Positions 20,813 through 27,725 of a stretch of 28,142 bases of DNA are shown here, piece after piece (the stretch's first letter is position 1; each line of letters begins with the position of its first letter). Source of the DNA: a virus; IMG/VR virus record IMGVR_UViG_3300031656_000025, positions 1-28,142 of that record, one strand, 5' to 3'. The notes beneath the pieces were generated by a model. The model was not told the origin of the DNA and made no database searches. It saw nothing but the letters and a program-made list of their open reading frames with translations. The position numbers were made by a program, and so were the translations under genes.

Positions 20813-21073
20813 ATGGGTAGTGGCTCTAAGAAAAAGAAAGGCCAAATAGATATGGGCCAAACAGGTCATAACCCGTTAGATTGGAATGCTTATAGATGGT
20901 GTGTTAAAAACAACATAGCTATATCGCCAAAAGCTTATTCTACAACTCAATGGTATATTGATATAAAGAATAAAAATCAAACGCACACAAGCCCTGAAAC
21001 GTACGGCAAAACAGAAATTTGGAACAAAATATTTGAATATTGTAAATACTATTATGACAAACATAGAAAATGA
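20813..21073 (+). CDS. Small basic Trp/Tyr-rich protein (86 aa)
   Basis: A Lys-rich start (MGSGSKKKKGQIDMGQTGHN) is followed by NPLDWNAYRWCVKNNIAISP and an aromatic C-terminus (IWNKIFEYCKYYYDKHRK). The start immediately follows the primase-helicase stop, and the gene overlaps the ThyA-like gene by about 20 bases. I recognise it only as a phage hypothetical. Basic and aromatic residues suggest nucleic-acid binding. Confidence 0.6.
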   Translation: MGSGSKKKKGQIDMGQTGHNPLDWNAYRWCVKNNIAISPKAYSTTQWYIDIKNKNQTHTSPETYGKTEIWNKIFEYCKYYYDKHRK

Positions 21074-21884
21074 ATATAAAAAGCTTATGGAAACAATCCT
21101 TTACAAAGGATTGGATAAAGCAGATAGAACAGGCACAGGGACAAAGTCTGTCTTCGGAGCAACGATTAGACATGATATGTCTATGGGCTTCCCTATCCTT
21201 ACAGGAAAACGCATTAGTTTCAAAGCTGCAAAAACAGAGTTGCTTTGGATCTTACAAGGAAGAACTGATCTTAAATACCTAGAAGATAACGGCGTTAAGT
21301 ATTGGCGGCCAGATTATGAGCGTTCAGGCAGAACAGATGAAACATTAGGCCCTGTATATGGCAAACAATGGCGTGATTTTGGAGGCGTAGATCAACTTTG
21401 GCAACTTGTATATAACATTAAGCACAATCCAAGCTCAAGACGTTTAATGGTTAGCGCATGGAATCCTGCTGAAATGGAAGATATGGTGTTGCCTCCCTGT
21501 CATTATGCTTTTCAAGTTTATATAAATGATGGCAAGCTAGATCTTATGTGGCAACAAAGATCAGCAGATGTTTTTCTTGGTCTACCGTACGATATTGCTA
21601 TGTATGGCTTATTACTCGAGTTATTAGCCAAAGGCTCTAATATGCAGCCTGGGCAGCTAATAGGACAGCTTGGCGATTGTCATTTGTACAATAATCATTT
21701 AGATCAAGCTGAAATATACTTAAGTAGATCAAAGCGAGCTTTGCCTAAACTATCTGTATTAGATGGCGTTAAACTTGATAAAAAAATTCAAAGTCGAATT
21801 TGCATACCTCAGCTAAATGAAATTAAATTAATTAACTACAACCCTTATCCTGCAATTAAAGCAGAATTAAGCGTTGGCAAATAA
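21054..21884 (+). CDS. Thymidylate-synthase-family enzyme with dCMP-type Asp
   Basis: This 276-aa enzyme (ATG 21054; the longer frame would use TTG) aligns with ThyA along its length: DRTGTGT, ELLWILQG, GPVYGKQW, RRLMVSAWNP, catalytic PPCHYAFQ (Cys149), QQRSADVFLGLPYDIA and GDCHLYNNH. The residue equal to E. coli ThyA Asn177 is Asp180 (LPYDIA instead of LPFNIA). In T4 dCMP hydroxymethylase the equivalent residue is also Asp (Asp179) and selects cytosine over uracil. E. coli Trp80 is conserved. The enzyme therefore probably acts on dCMP, making 5-hydroxymethyl- or 5-methyl-dCMP, rather than dTMP. The product type cannot be fixed from sequence alone. Confidence 0.85.
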   Translation: MTNIENEYKKLMETILYKGLDKADRTGTGTKSVFGATIRHDMSMGFPILTGKRISFKAAKTELLWILQGRTDLKYLEDNGVKYWRPDYERSGRTDETLGPVYGKQWRDFGGVDQLWQLVYNIKHNPSSRRLMVSAWNPAEMEDMVLPPCHYAFQVYINDGKLDLMWQQRSADVFLGLPYDIAMYGLLLELLAKGSNMQPGQLIGQLGDCHLYNNHLDQAEIYLSRSKRALPKLSVLDGVKLDKKIQSRICIPQLNEIKLINYNPYPAIKAELSVGK

Positions 21885-21894
21885 AACAAAACAT

Positions 21895-22650
21895 ATGTAT
21901 TATTTATACCACATACCGGGTAAAAAGATTGGCGTTACACGTGATCTTAATACACGGGTTACCCTTATACAAGGTTATAAGGAGAATGAGTATGAAGTTC
22001 TTGAACGATCAGACGATATAGATTATATATCAGACCGTGAAATAGAGCTTCAAAAGTCTTATGGCTATAAAGTTGATAGGACTAAATATAAAAACTTAAA
22101 TAAAAAATCTAATCAAATGAAAATTAACGCTACAGAGCAGACAAGTACATTTCCTTGTCCATTAAACAAGCTTAAAGGCCGTCTAATGGACAATATAGGC
22201 TTAAGCTGGAAAACATCTCACGGAGTATTTGAAATTAAAACAGAGCATATTAGCTGGATAGATGCTAATGCTAAAACATCTATGTATAACGATAAAAAAT
22301 GTTATATATATAATAAAGCTTTTTATGAAGCCTTTTATAATTTAAATGAAGACTTAGATAGCTTTGATTTAATAAGAGCCTGGGCTGATGAAAGAGGCAT
22401 ATACAAAGAAGGCAATTCACATACTCAATATGTTAAGCTAATGGAAGAAGCAGGTGAACTAGCTCAAGCATTACTTAAAAAAGATTCTTACGAAATAAAA
22501 GATGCTATTGGTGATATGGTTGTTGTACTAACAAACCTAGCCGCGTTAGAAGGCATGCAAATTGAAAGCTGTATTGAATCTGCATATAATGAAATTGCTA
22601 AACGTAAGGGCAAAATGATTAATGGAACATTTGTAAAAGAAACACTATGA
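21895..22650 (+). CDS. GIY-YIG-like domain fused to MazG-like NTP pyrophosphohydrolase
   Basis: I use ATG 21895; a TTG start at 21874 would overlap the ThyA-like gene. The first 60 residues (MYYLYHIPGKKIGVTRDLNT followed by RVTLIQGY) resemble a GIY-YIG nuclease fold, with YLYHI and KIGVT in place of GIY and YIG and the conserved Arg in DLNTRV; activity is doubtful. The middle is unfamiliar. The last 75 residues are a MazG-like all-alpha pyrophosphohydrolase: YVKLMEEAGELAQALLK (metal-binding EExxE), then EIKDAIGDMVVVLTNLA (DxxxD). Such domains hydrolyse (d)NTPs to monophosphates. Next to the ThyA-like enzyme, removal of dCTP is an attractive role, but substrate is inference. Confidence 0.78.
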   Translation: MYYLYHIPGKKIGVTRDLNTRVTLIQGYKENEYEVLERSDDIDYISDREIELQKSYGYKVDRTKYKNLNKKSNQMKINATEQTSTFPCPLNKLKGRLMDNIGLSWKTSHGVFEIKTEHISWIDANAKTSMYNDKKCYIYNKAFYEAFYNLNEDLDSFDLIRAWADERGIYKEGNSHTQYVKLMEEAGELAQALLKKDSYEIKDAIGDMVVVLTNLAALEGMQIESCIESAYNEIAKRKGKMINGTFVKETL

Positions 22651-22880
22651 GCAAACAAGAAATAGAATTTAGAGATCCAGTTGTTAAGCGTGTTGTAAAT
22701 AAATTTGTATCAAGATCAGATATAGGTTTTGCTAAGTATGGCGTAACACTTGATAAAGATCCATCAGAAATGTTTGAATGGCTCAATCATTTACAAGAAG
22801 AGCTTATGGATGCTGTATTGTATTTACAAAAAGCTAAAGAAGTTTACACAGAAAACCTGCAAGATGAGGAAAACATTTAA
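22647..22880 (+). CDS. Small helical protein, possible pyrophosphohydrolase-like (77 aa)
   Basis: The protein has KYGVTLDKDPSEMFEWLNHL, then QEELMDAVLYLQKAKEV. The EExxDAxxYLxK pattern resembles metal-binding helices of small all-alpha nucleotide pyrophosphohydrolase-like proteins found in phages, but a full second metal motif is not visible. Its start overlaps the MazG-like gene stop (ATGA). It could assist the upstream enzyme or have another small-nucleotide role; I treat this as weak. Confidence 0.6.
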   Translation: MSKQEIEFRDPVVKRVVNKFVSRSDIGFAKYGVTLDKDPSEMFEWLNHLQEELMDAVLYLQKAKEVYTENLQDEENI

Positions 22881-23322
22881 AAGAAAGTCCGGTAAAAGAG
22901 GACCTGTTGTATCAAAGAAAGTTACCTATGATGGTATCAACTTTGCATCAGGTCTTGAGCGCTATATGTATATGGCTTTAAAAAATGCCGGCATTAAATC
23001 AAAGTACGAAGGTGAAACGTTTGTTTTGCTTAATGGTTTTCATTTTGAAAATGAAGTATATGAAAGACAAGCTAATGGTAAAGGTGATTATAAAAATAGA
23101 GGTTGCAAACGCATATTACCTATTAAGTATACACCAGATTTTATTGGCGACGATTTTATTATAGAAACCAAAGGCAGAGCAAATGAATCATTTCCCATGC
23201 GGTGGAAGTTATTTAAGCGTTTAATTGTAGAACAATTTCCAGGCATAACATTATACAAACCACAAAATCATAAAGAATGCGACGAGACAGTAAAGTTAAT
23301 CCTTGGGAAGCAAAAAGGATAG
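22864..23322 (+). CDS. PD-(D/E)XK endonuclease, DUF1064-like (152 aa)
   Basis: I chose ATG 22864, which overlaps the previous gene slightly; an upstream start at 22750 would read through most of that gene in another frame. The protein is basic at the N-terminus (RKTFKRKSGKRG) and contains GINFASGLERYMYMALKNAG (Glu32), then TPDFIGDDFIIETKGR (Asp92, Glu101, Lys103), the PD...ExK nuclease signature. This resembles the DUF1064/T7 endonuclease I-like group. It may resolve branched DNA before packaging or degrade host DNA for nucleotide reuse, alongside RNR. The start of the next small gene lies inside its 3' end. Confidence 0.82.
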   Translation: MRKTFKRKSGKRGPVVSKKVTYDGINFASGLERYMYMALKNAGIKSKYEGETFVLLNGFHFENEVYERQANGKGDYKNRGCKRILPIKYTPDFIGDDFIIETKGRANESFPMRWKLFKRLIVEQFPGITLYKPQNHKECDETVKLILGKQKG

Positions 23323-23450
23323 CAAGACAAAAATATGCCGAGCGCCAAATTGATAAGTTTGTCAAATGGAGCTGGGAAATAAGAGGTAAAATAAAATTTA
23401 AAGAATTAGTAGAGCAACAAGATAAATATAACATTAAAGTATATGGATAA
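23277..23450 (+). CDS. Small basic protein (57 aa)
   Basis: A 57-codon frame starts inside the endonuclease 3' end and encodes MRRDSKVNPWEAKRIARQKY, then AERQIDKFVKWSWEIRGKIK and an acidic/basic end. It is strongly basic and helical. It overlaps both neighbours (start within the endonuclease gene, end across the next ATG), which fits compact phage gene packing. No family is recognised; RNA/DNA binding is possible. Confidence 0.5.
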   Translation: MRRDSKVNPWEAKRIARQKYAERQIDKFVKWSWEIRGKIKFKELVEQQDKYNIKVYG

Positions 23451-23595
23451 CAAAGAGAAAAAAGTAGCCTGGACTATTGAAATAGGATTTTACCCAGGAA
23501 TTGTAGTAGGCATAAGAACCTATGAAGAAACAGAACATACAACTTATGTACTATATTTACCGTTTGTAGATTTAGCAATTTGCATTTATAAATAA
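23443..23595 (+). CDS. Small hydrophobic protein before NrdB (50 aa)
   Basis: The frame encodes MDNKEKKVAWTIEIGFYPGI, then VVGIRTYEETEHTTYVLYLP and FVDLAICIYK. It is rich in aromatic and aliphatic residues with a beta-strand pattern rather than a clear membrane helix. Similar 50-residue proteins of the form ...GFYPGI..G.RTY..... YLPFVDLCL.I occur in other marine phages, where I know no function. The stop overlaps the NrdB start (TAATG). Confidence 0.6.
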   Translation: MDNKEKKVAWTIEIGFYPGIVVGIRTYEETEHTTYVLYLPFVDLAICIYK

Positions 23596-24563
23596 TGGGA
23601 TTATTCGATGAGCGCATAGCGTACAAACCATTTGAATATCCTGAATATTACACAGAAGGTTGGTTAAAACAAGCACAAGCATTTTGGTTACATACTGAAA
23701 TCTCAATGCAAAGCGATATAAAAGATTGGAATGAAAAACTTAATAAAAAAGAAAAACACCTCGTCGGGAACATACTTCTTGGATTCGCACAAACGGAATG
23801 CGCGGTATCAGACTATTGGACCCAGAACGTTGTATCGTGGTTTCCTAAGCACGAAATAAAACAAATGGCAATGATGTTTGGATCACAGGAAACTGTGCAT
23901 GCTGTAGCGTACAGCTATCTAAACGAAACTTTAAAATTAGAAAATTATGAAGCTTTTTTACATGAACCCGCTACTGCTGAGCGGTTTGATAATCTGGTTG
24001 CTTACAGCGGTAAGTCTACTATTGGTATTGCGAAATCGTTGGCAGTATTTAGTGCGTTCGCGGAAGGTGTTAGCTTATATTCTGCTTTTGCTGTACTGTA
24101 TTCATTTCAGTTACGCAATTTACTTAAAGGTATAGGGCAACAAATGAAATGGTCAGTAAGAGATGAATCTCTTCATAGCAAAATGGGATGTAAATTATTT
24201 CGCGATATGTGCAATGAAGATAATCAATTACTGCATTTGTGCCGAGAAGATATAATAAAAGCCGCTGAAACAATGGTAAAACTAGAAGCTAAATACATTG
24301 AAAAAATGTTTGAAGCTGGAGACATTGAAGGAATATCAGCAAATGATTTAAAACACTTTATAAAAAAGAGAACAAATGAAAAACTTGTGGAACTCGGTTA
24401 TGTTGACCTTGGATCGTATTTTGCGTATGACGTTAAAGCAGCGGCTAATCTTGATTGGTTCTATCATCTTACCGGCGGGGTCACTCATACTGATTTTTTC
24501 GCGACTAGGCCAACTGATTACTCAAAGGCTGGCGAAGGCGAAGACTTTGAAGATATTTGGTAA
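23595..24563 (+). CDS. nrdB: Class I ribonucleotide reductase, small (beta) subunit
   Basis: The 322-aa protein is a ferritin-like R2 subunit that generates the oxidant for nucleotide reduction. The dimetal ligands can be placed: Glu68 (FAQTECAV) where canonical class Ia has Asp, Glu99 and His102 (SQETVHAVAYSY), Glu157 (FAEGVSLYSAF), Glu191 and His194 (RDESLHSKM). Tyr106, seven residues after Glu99, is at the radical tyrosine position. Asp-to-Glu at the first ligand with Tyr retained differs from the textbook class Ia set. The C-terminus is acidic (GEDFEDIW), as expected for docking to the alpha subunit encoded further downstream. Confidence 0.92.
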   Translation: MGLFDERIAYKPFEYPEYYTEGWLKQAQAFWLHTEISMQSDIKDWNEKLNKKEKHLVGNILLGFAQTECAVSDYWTQNVVSWFPKHEIKQMAMMFGSQETVHAVAYSYLNETLKLENYEAFLHEPATAERFDNLVAYSGKSTIGIAKSLAVFSAFAEGVSLYSAFAVLYSFQLRNLLKGIGQQMKWSVRDESLHSKMGCKLFRDMCNEDNQLLHLCREDIIKAAETMVKLEAKYIEKMFEAGDIEGISANDLKHFIKKRTNEKLVELGYVDLGSYFAYDVKAAANLDWFYHLTGGVTHTDFFATRPTDYSKAGEGEDFEDIW

Positions 24564-24663
24564 GATTGACATAACTGAAGAAGAAATATACAAAGATCTT
24601 AACTGGAATGGCGTGAGAGATTTTGTTAAAAAAAACAACAATGAAAGGACAAAAACAAAGTAG
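24547..24663 (+). CDS. Possible small protein with non-ATG start (38 aa)
   Basis: After the nrdB stop a different frame stays open with protein-like content: KIDITEEEIYKDLNWNGVRD then FVKKNNNERTKTK. The only reasonable start is TTG at 24547 inside the nrdB end; no ATG is available. It bridges nrdB and the next gene. It may be a real small protein or chance. Confidence 0.3.
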   Translation: MKIFGKIDITEEEIYKDLNWNGVRDFVKKNNNERTKTK

Positions 24664-24880
24664 AACAGATTTATTAGAAAAAAAACAGCAAGCTTTAATT
24701 GGTGTTGTACAACAATTATTAGATGAGAATGCTTATATAAAAGACTTAGCTGTAGGTACATTAGAAACAATTAAACAAATGCCAGATTATGAAAATGCAA
24801 TTGACAAACTTAAGTCAAAACTTGCTGAAGAATCTAGTAAGGCAGAAGAGGCTAAGCCCTTGGAAGCGACTAGCGACTAG
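24641..24880 (+). CDS. Helical acidic protein between RNR genes (79 aa)
   Basis: I chose ATG 24641 rather than the upstream TTG. The protein is helical: a basic start (MKGQKQSRTDLLEKKQQALI), then GVVQQLLDENAYIKDLAVGT, and an acidic, Ala/Glu-rich end. It looks like an extended coiled coil. It lies in the gap between the RNR beta and alpha genes but bears no resemblance to known RNR partners such as glutaredoxin. Function unknown. Confidence 0.6.
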   Translation: MKGQKQSRTDLLEKKQQALIGVVQQLLDENAYIKDLAVGTLETIKQMPDYENAIDKLKSKLAEESSKAEEAKPLEATSD

Positions 24881-24890
24881 AGCAGGATAT

Positions 24891-25055
24891 ATGGGAGCTG
24901 GTTTTTTAATAGCAGCACAATGGACATTAGAACCTAGGCTTTATATCCTAGGTTTTATATGTGTAATGGTGCAAACAGCTTCAAGAAAACAATGGAATTT
25001 AGTAGCTTTAAATCTTAATGGTTTAATAGCTTGGACAAAACACTTTATAGTATAA
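24891..25055 (+). CDS. Small membrane protein (about 54 aa)
   Basis: Starting at ATG 24891, the protein has two hydrophobic segments: MGAGFLIAAQWTL and LYILGFICVMVQTAS, with a basic residue pair (SRKQW) and a third weaker stretch (LVALNLNGLIAWT). This predicts a two-helix inner-membrane protein. Similar small membrane proteins occur in phage nucleotide-metabolism operons, with unknown role; holin-like function is possible but the location is atypical. The frame is open upstream, and an earlier start at 24789 would overlap the preceding gene by 92 bases. Confidence 0.5.
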   Translation: MGAGFLIAAQWTLEPRLYILGFICVMVQTASRKQWNLVALNLNGLIAWTKHFIV

Positions 25056-25058
25056 AAT

Positions 25059-26777
25059 ATGTGGAATAATGAATGGATTAAAGGAGAAGATTACCCTACG
25101 TGGGGTAATACAGACGTATACAAGAAGACTATATCCGGGGGATATTTATTTGACGGAGAAACGCCTCGTGAAGCATACACCCGCGTCAGTAAAACAGTTG
25201 CTCGTAGACTTTATAAGCCTGAAATGGCTGAAAAGTTTTTTGAGTACATATGGAATGGCTGGCTTTGTCTTGCTAGTCCAGTGCTTAGTAATACTGGTAC
25301 TGATAGAGGTCTTCCTATATCATGCTTTGGGATTGATGTGGCAGACAGTATACAAGACATAGGTCAAAAGAATTTAGAAATGATGCTACTCGCTAAGCAC
25401 GGCGGTGGAGTTGGTATCGGTATAAATCAAATAAGACCCGCCGGCGCTAGAATTACAGGAAATGGAACATCAGACGGAGTTGTGCCCTTTTGCAAGATAT
25501 ATGACAGCACAATACTTGCAACAAACCAAGGATCAGTCAGAAGAGGTGCTGCATCCGTTAATATTAACATTGAGCATGATGATTTTGAAGAATGGCTTGA
25601 AATACGGGAGCCCAAAGGAGATGTTAACAGACAAAGCCTTAATTTACACCAATGCGCAATTATTGGTGATAAATTTATGCGAAAGCTTGAGCAAGGAGAT
25701 GCTGAGGCTAGAAATAAATGGAGTAAGTTGCTTAGAAAACGAAAAGCAACTGGAGAGCCGTATATTATGTTTAAAGGAAACGTTAATAAAAAAAATCCAA
25801 AAGCATACAAAGAAAACGGATTAAAAGTACATATGACAAACATATGTTCAGAAATTGCATTACACACAGATGAAAACCACAGCTTTGTATGTTGTTTATC
25901 ATCATTAAACTTAGCAAAATATGACGAATGGAAAGACACTAATATTATTTATGACGCCATATGGTTTCTTGACGGTGTTATGGAAGAATTTATTCAAAGG
26001 GCGAAAGGATTACGCGGCTTCGAAAATTCTATACGATCTGCACAAAAAGGGCGTGCACTCGGCCTGGGTGTCCTCGGATGGCACACATATTTACAAGAGA
26101 AGGGTATTCCTTTCGAAGGTTTATTATCTCAGTTTGAAACTAGGAAAATATTTTCGCAAATTAAAATTGAAAGTGAAAGAGCTTCCATGGCACTTGCGGA
26201 AACTTACGGAGAGCCTTTGTGGTGCGCTGGGACTGGCGTACGTAATACTCATCTTCGTGCTGTTGCTCCTACCGTTAGCAATAGTAAGCTCAGTGGCAAC
26301 GTCTCGGCGGGAATAGAACCTTGGGCTGCTAATGTTTTTACAGAGCAATCAGCTAAAGGTACTTTTATACGTAAAAACCCTACACTGGTTAAACTTTTAA
26401 GAAAACATAAAATAAACACAAATGAAATATGGAATAAGATATTGGCTGACGGTGGTTCTGTCCAAGATGTTGCTGAGCTTGATAATATTATTATGGGCCA
26501 CGACATCCCTGCAAAGGAAGTATTTAAAACTTTTAAAGAAATTAATCAACTCGAATTAGTTAATCAAGCTGGATTGAGACAGCAGTATGTAGATCAATCA
26601 GTTAGTTTAAACTTAGCTTTCCCAAGCGTAGCAACGCCTAAATGGCTTAATAAGGTGCATTTCGAGGCTTGGAAAAAAGGAGTTAAGACTTTATATTATA
26701 CAAGAACAGAAAGCGTCTTACGGGGCGATATTGCAGCCACAGCAATGAATGAAGATTGTTTGGCGTGTGATGGTTAA
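25059..26777 (+). CDS. nrdA: Class I ribonucleotide reductase, large (alpha) subunit
   Basis: The 572-aa protein reduces ribonucleotides to deoxyribonucleotides. Active-site residues are in place: Cys89 (PISCFG) with Cys278/279 (FVCCLSSLNL) as the redox pair, Asn261-Cys263-Glu265 (NICSEI) with the thiyl radical Cys263, and the electron-path LYYTRTES tyrosines. The C-terminal CLAC pair (Cys567, Cys570) would pass electrons from a reductant. It is much shorter than E. coli NrdA (761 aa): the N-terminal ATP-cone that gives dATP feedback inhibition is missing, so activity should resist dATP shut-off. It is the last gene before a strong terminator. Confidence 0.93.
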   Translation: MWNNEWIKGEDYPTWGNTDVYKKTISGGYLFDGETPREAYTRVSKTVARRLYKPEMAEKFFEYIWNGWLCLASPVLSNTGTDRGLPISCFGIDVADSIQDIGQKNLEMMLLAKHGGGVGIGINQIRPAGARITGNGTSDGVVPFCKIYDSTILATNQGSVRRGAASVNINIEHDDFEEWLEIREPKGDVNRQSLNLHQCAIIGDKFMRKLEQGDAEARNKWSKLLRKRKATGEPYIMFKGNVNKKNPKAYKENGLKVHMTNICSEIALHTDENHSFVCCLSSLNLAKYDEWKDTNIIYDAIWFLDGVMEEFIQRAKGLRGFENSIRSAQKGRALGLGVLGWHTYLQEKGIPFEGLLSQFETRKIFSQIKIESERASMALAETYGEPLWCAGTGVRNTHLRAVAPTVSNSKLSGNVSAGIEPWAANVFTEQSAKGTFIRKNPTLVKLLRKHKINTNEIWNKILADGGSVQDVAELDNIIMGHDIPAKEVFKTFKEINQLELVNQAGLRQQYVDQSVSLNLAFPSVATPKWLNKVHFEAWKKGVKTLYYTRTESVLRGDIAATAMNEDCLACDG

Positions 26778-26784
26778 AATCAAA

Positions 26785-26812
26785 AAAGGGCTCTCGTAAT
26801 TGAGGGCCCTTT
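26785..26812 (+). terminator. Bidirectional intrinsic terminator
   Basis: An 11-bp stem (AAAGGGCTCTC with GAGGGCCCTTT, one G:T pair) closes a 6-base GTAATT loop, eight bases after the nrdA stop. A-run before and T-run after the stem allow function on both strands, ending the rightward operon and the converging leftward genes. Confidence 0.85.
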
Positions 26813-26819
26813 CTGGTTA

Positions 26820-26868
26820 CAGGAACTATTAGGTATGGTACGCCTATTTATCTTGTTCCTTTTTTATT
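26820..26868 (+). terminator. Second hairpin with T-rich tail
   Basis: AGGAAC (26821-26826) pairs with GTTCCT (about 26854-26859) and is followed by a T-rich run; an inner TAGGTA/TACGCCTA pairing is possible. It may back up the first terminator for rightward transcription. Confidence 0.4.
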
Positions 26869-27115
26869 TTTTATATTTACTTACTCTTCCTTTAGTATTT
26901 TTTTCTTTTCTAGCCGCAGCTTTTTCAGCAGGAGTTAATTCACTCCAGGTTGAAGGTGTATCTTTTGATACCTTTACAGTAGGTCTAAAGGTGTTTTCAT
27001 TTGTTTCGCTATAGTCTTCTTTCCCGCTAGGTGTTTCCCATTTTTCTTTAAACCAACGTTTAAGGGCTAAACCTTCTTTAGTTTTTCTAACTTTACTAAA
27101 TGGTGATTGATACAT
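26864..27115 (-). CDS. Small basic conserved phage protein (83 aa)
   Basis: The protein contains GLALKRWFKEKWETPSGKED and ends TWSELTPAEKAAARKEKNTK then GRVSKYKK. The RWFKEKW...GK segment is a pattern I know from small marine phage proteins (DUF5872-like), whose function is not established. It is very basic. It is the last gene of the leftward group that converges on the nrdA terminator. The start overlaps the end region of the next 81-aa gene by one base. Confidence 0.7.
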   Translation of the reverse strand: MYQSPFSKVRKTKEGLALKRWFKEKWETPSGKEDYSETNENTFRPTVKVSKDTPSTWSELTPAEKAAARKEKNTKGRVSKYKK

Positions 27116-27360
27116 TATTTTTTACTTTTATTACCCCAGTTAGCAGCACCTACTTTTCTACATTTAGCCATAGCACCACTTCTATATGCTGAATTTTTTG
27201 GGCCATATCTAGCAACTACTTTTTTGTAGCATGCATCTTTTAATTCTAAAGGTGATTCCATATCTTTAATATGGCTATCAATTTCTTTAGATTGCTTTAA
27301 ATGCATTTTAGATGCGCCCTCTAGTTCTTTAACTATTTCTGATAATCTTCCTTTTTTCAT
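27115..27360 (-). CDS. Small basic conserved phage protein (81 aa)
   Basis: The C-terminal half, ACYKKVVARYGPKNSAYRSG then AMAKCRKVGAANWGNKSKK, is a recognisable marine phage motif (CYKKV..RY....SAY.SG...KCRKVGA.NWG..). Two Cys in this motif could bind metal. The N-terminal half is a helical segment (LSEIVKELEGASKMHLKQSK). Highly basic overall; it may be packaged in the virion or bind DNA. Function is not known to me. Confidence 0.7.
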   Translation of the reverse strand: MKKGRLSEIVKELEGASKMHLKQSKEIDSHIKDMESPLELKDACYKKVVARYGPKNSAYRSGAMAKCRKVGAANWGNKSKK

Positions 27361-27370
27361 TACTTTATAT

Positions 27371-27724
27371 TTAGTATCCCCAAATTAAATCTTGAGATTT
27401 TGTTTTATCGATATCTACATGTATAAATGATCCTGCTATACCCATTCTTCTAAATCCTGCTTTTAATAATAAATTTACTAGAGCAAATCTATCTTTTGAA
27501 TTTTTGCAAGATATATCAACGGCTAGCCCTTTTAAATGGGAAGAATTTGGCACACCACCTATTTTTTTATTTCTAGCTTCTGTTCGATAACCAGAGTTTA
27601 TTTTAATAGGTTTTCCGTATTCTTTCCTAACAGCATCTAACATATGCAAAATTTCCTTATGCATTTTAGCTCCGCTACCTGGTTCGTCTGACGAATCAAA
27701 TTCCTCTAATTTAAAATATTTCAT
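27371..27724 (-). CDS. M15-family peptidase, probable endolysin (117 aa)
   Basis: The protein has the M15 peptidase motif: SGYRTEARNKKIGG (about residues 44-57), SSHLKGLAVDI with zinc ligands His63 and Asp70 (H-x6-D), and FIHVDID with His102. In this family, D-Ala-D-Ala-type carboxypeptidases and L-Ala-D-Glu endopeptidases cut peptidoglycan stem peptides. A short, single-domain form without a binding domain fits a phage endolysin or a virion-associated lysin for a Gram-negative host. No signal peptide is visible, so a separate holin would be needed; none is clear nearby. Confidence 0.85.
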   Translation of the reverse strand: MKYFKLEEFDSSDEPGSGAKMHKEILHMLDAVRKEYGKPIKINSGYRTEARNKKIGGVPNSSHLKGLAVDISCKNSKDRFALVNLLLKAGFRRMGIAGSFIHVDIDKTKSQDLIWGY

Positions 27725-27725
27725 G

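Noticed and set aside
22750-22863. N-terminal extension of the endonuclease
   Set aside because: It lies inside the 77-aa gene in another frame and is low in protein-like character; ATG 22864 begins the basic segment typical of the family.
26785-26812. Attachment site or inverted repeat of a mobile element
   Set aside because: It is a G:C-rich hairpin between converging genes with flanking A and T runs, which is a terminator; no integrase or transposase is present in the window.
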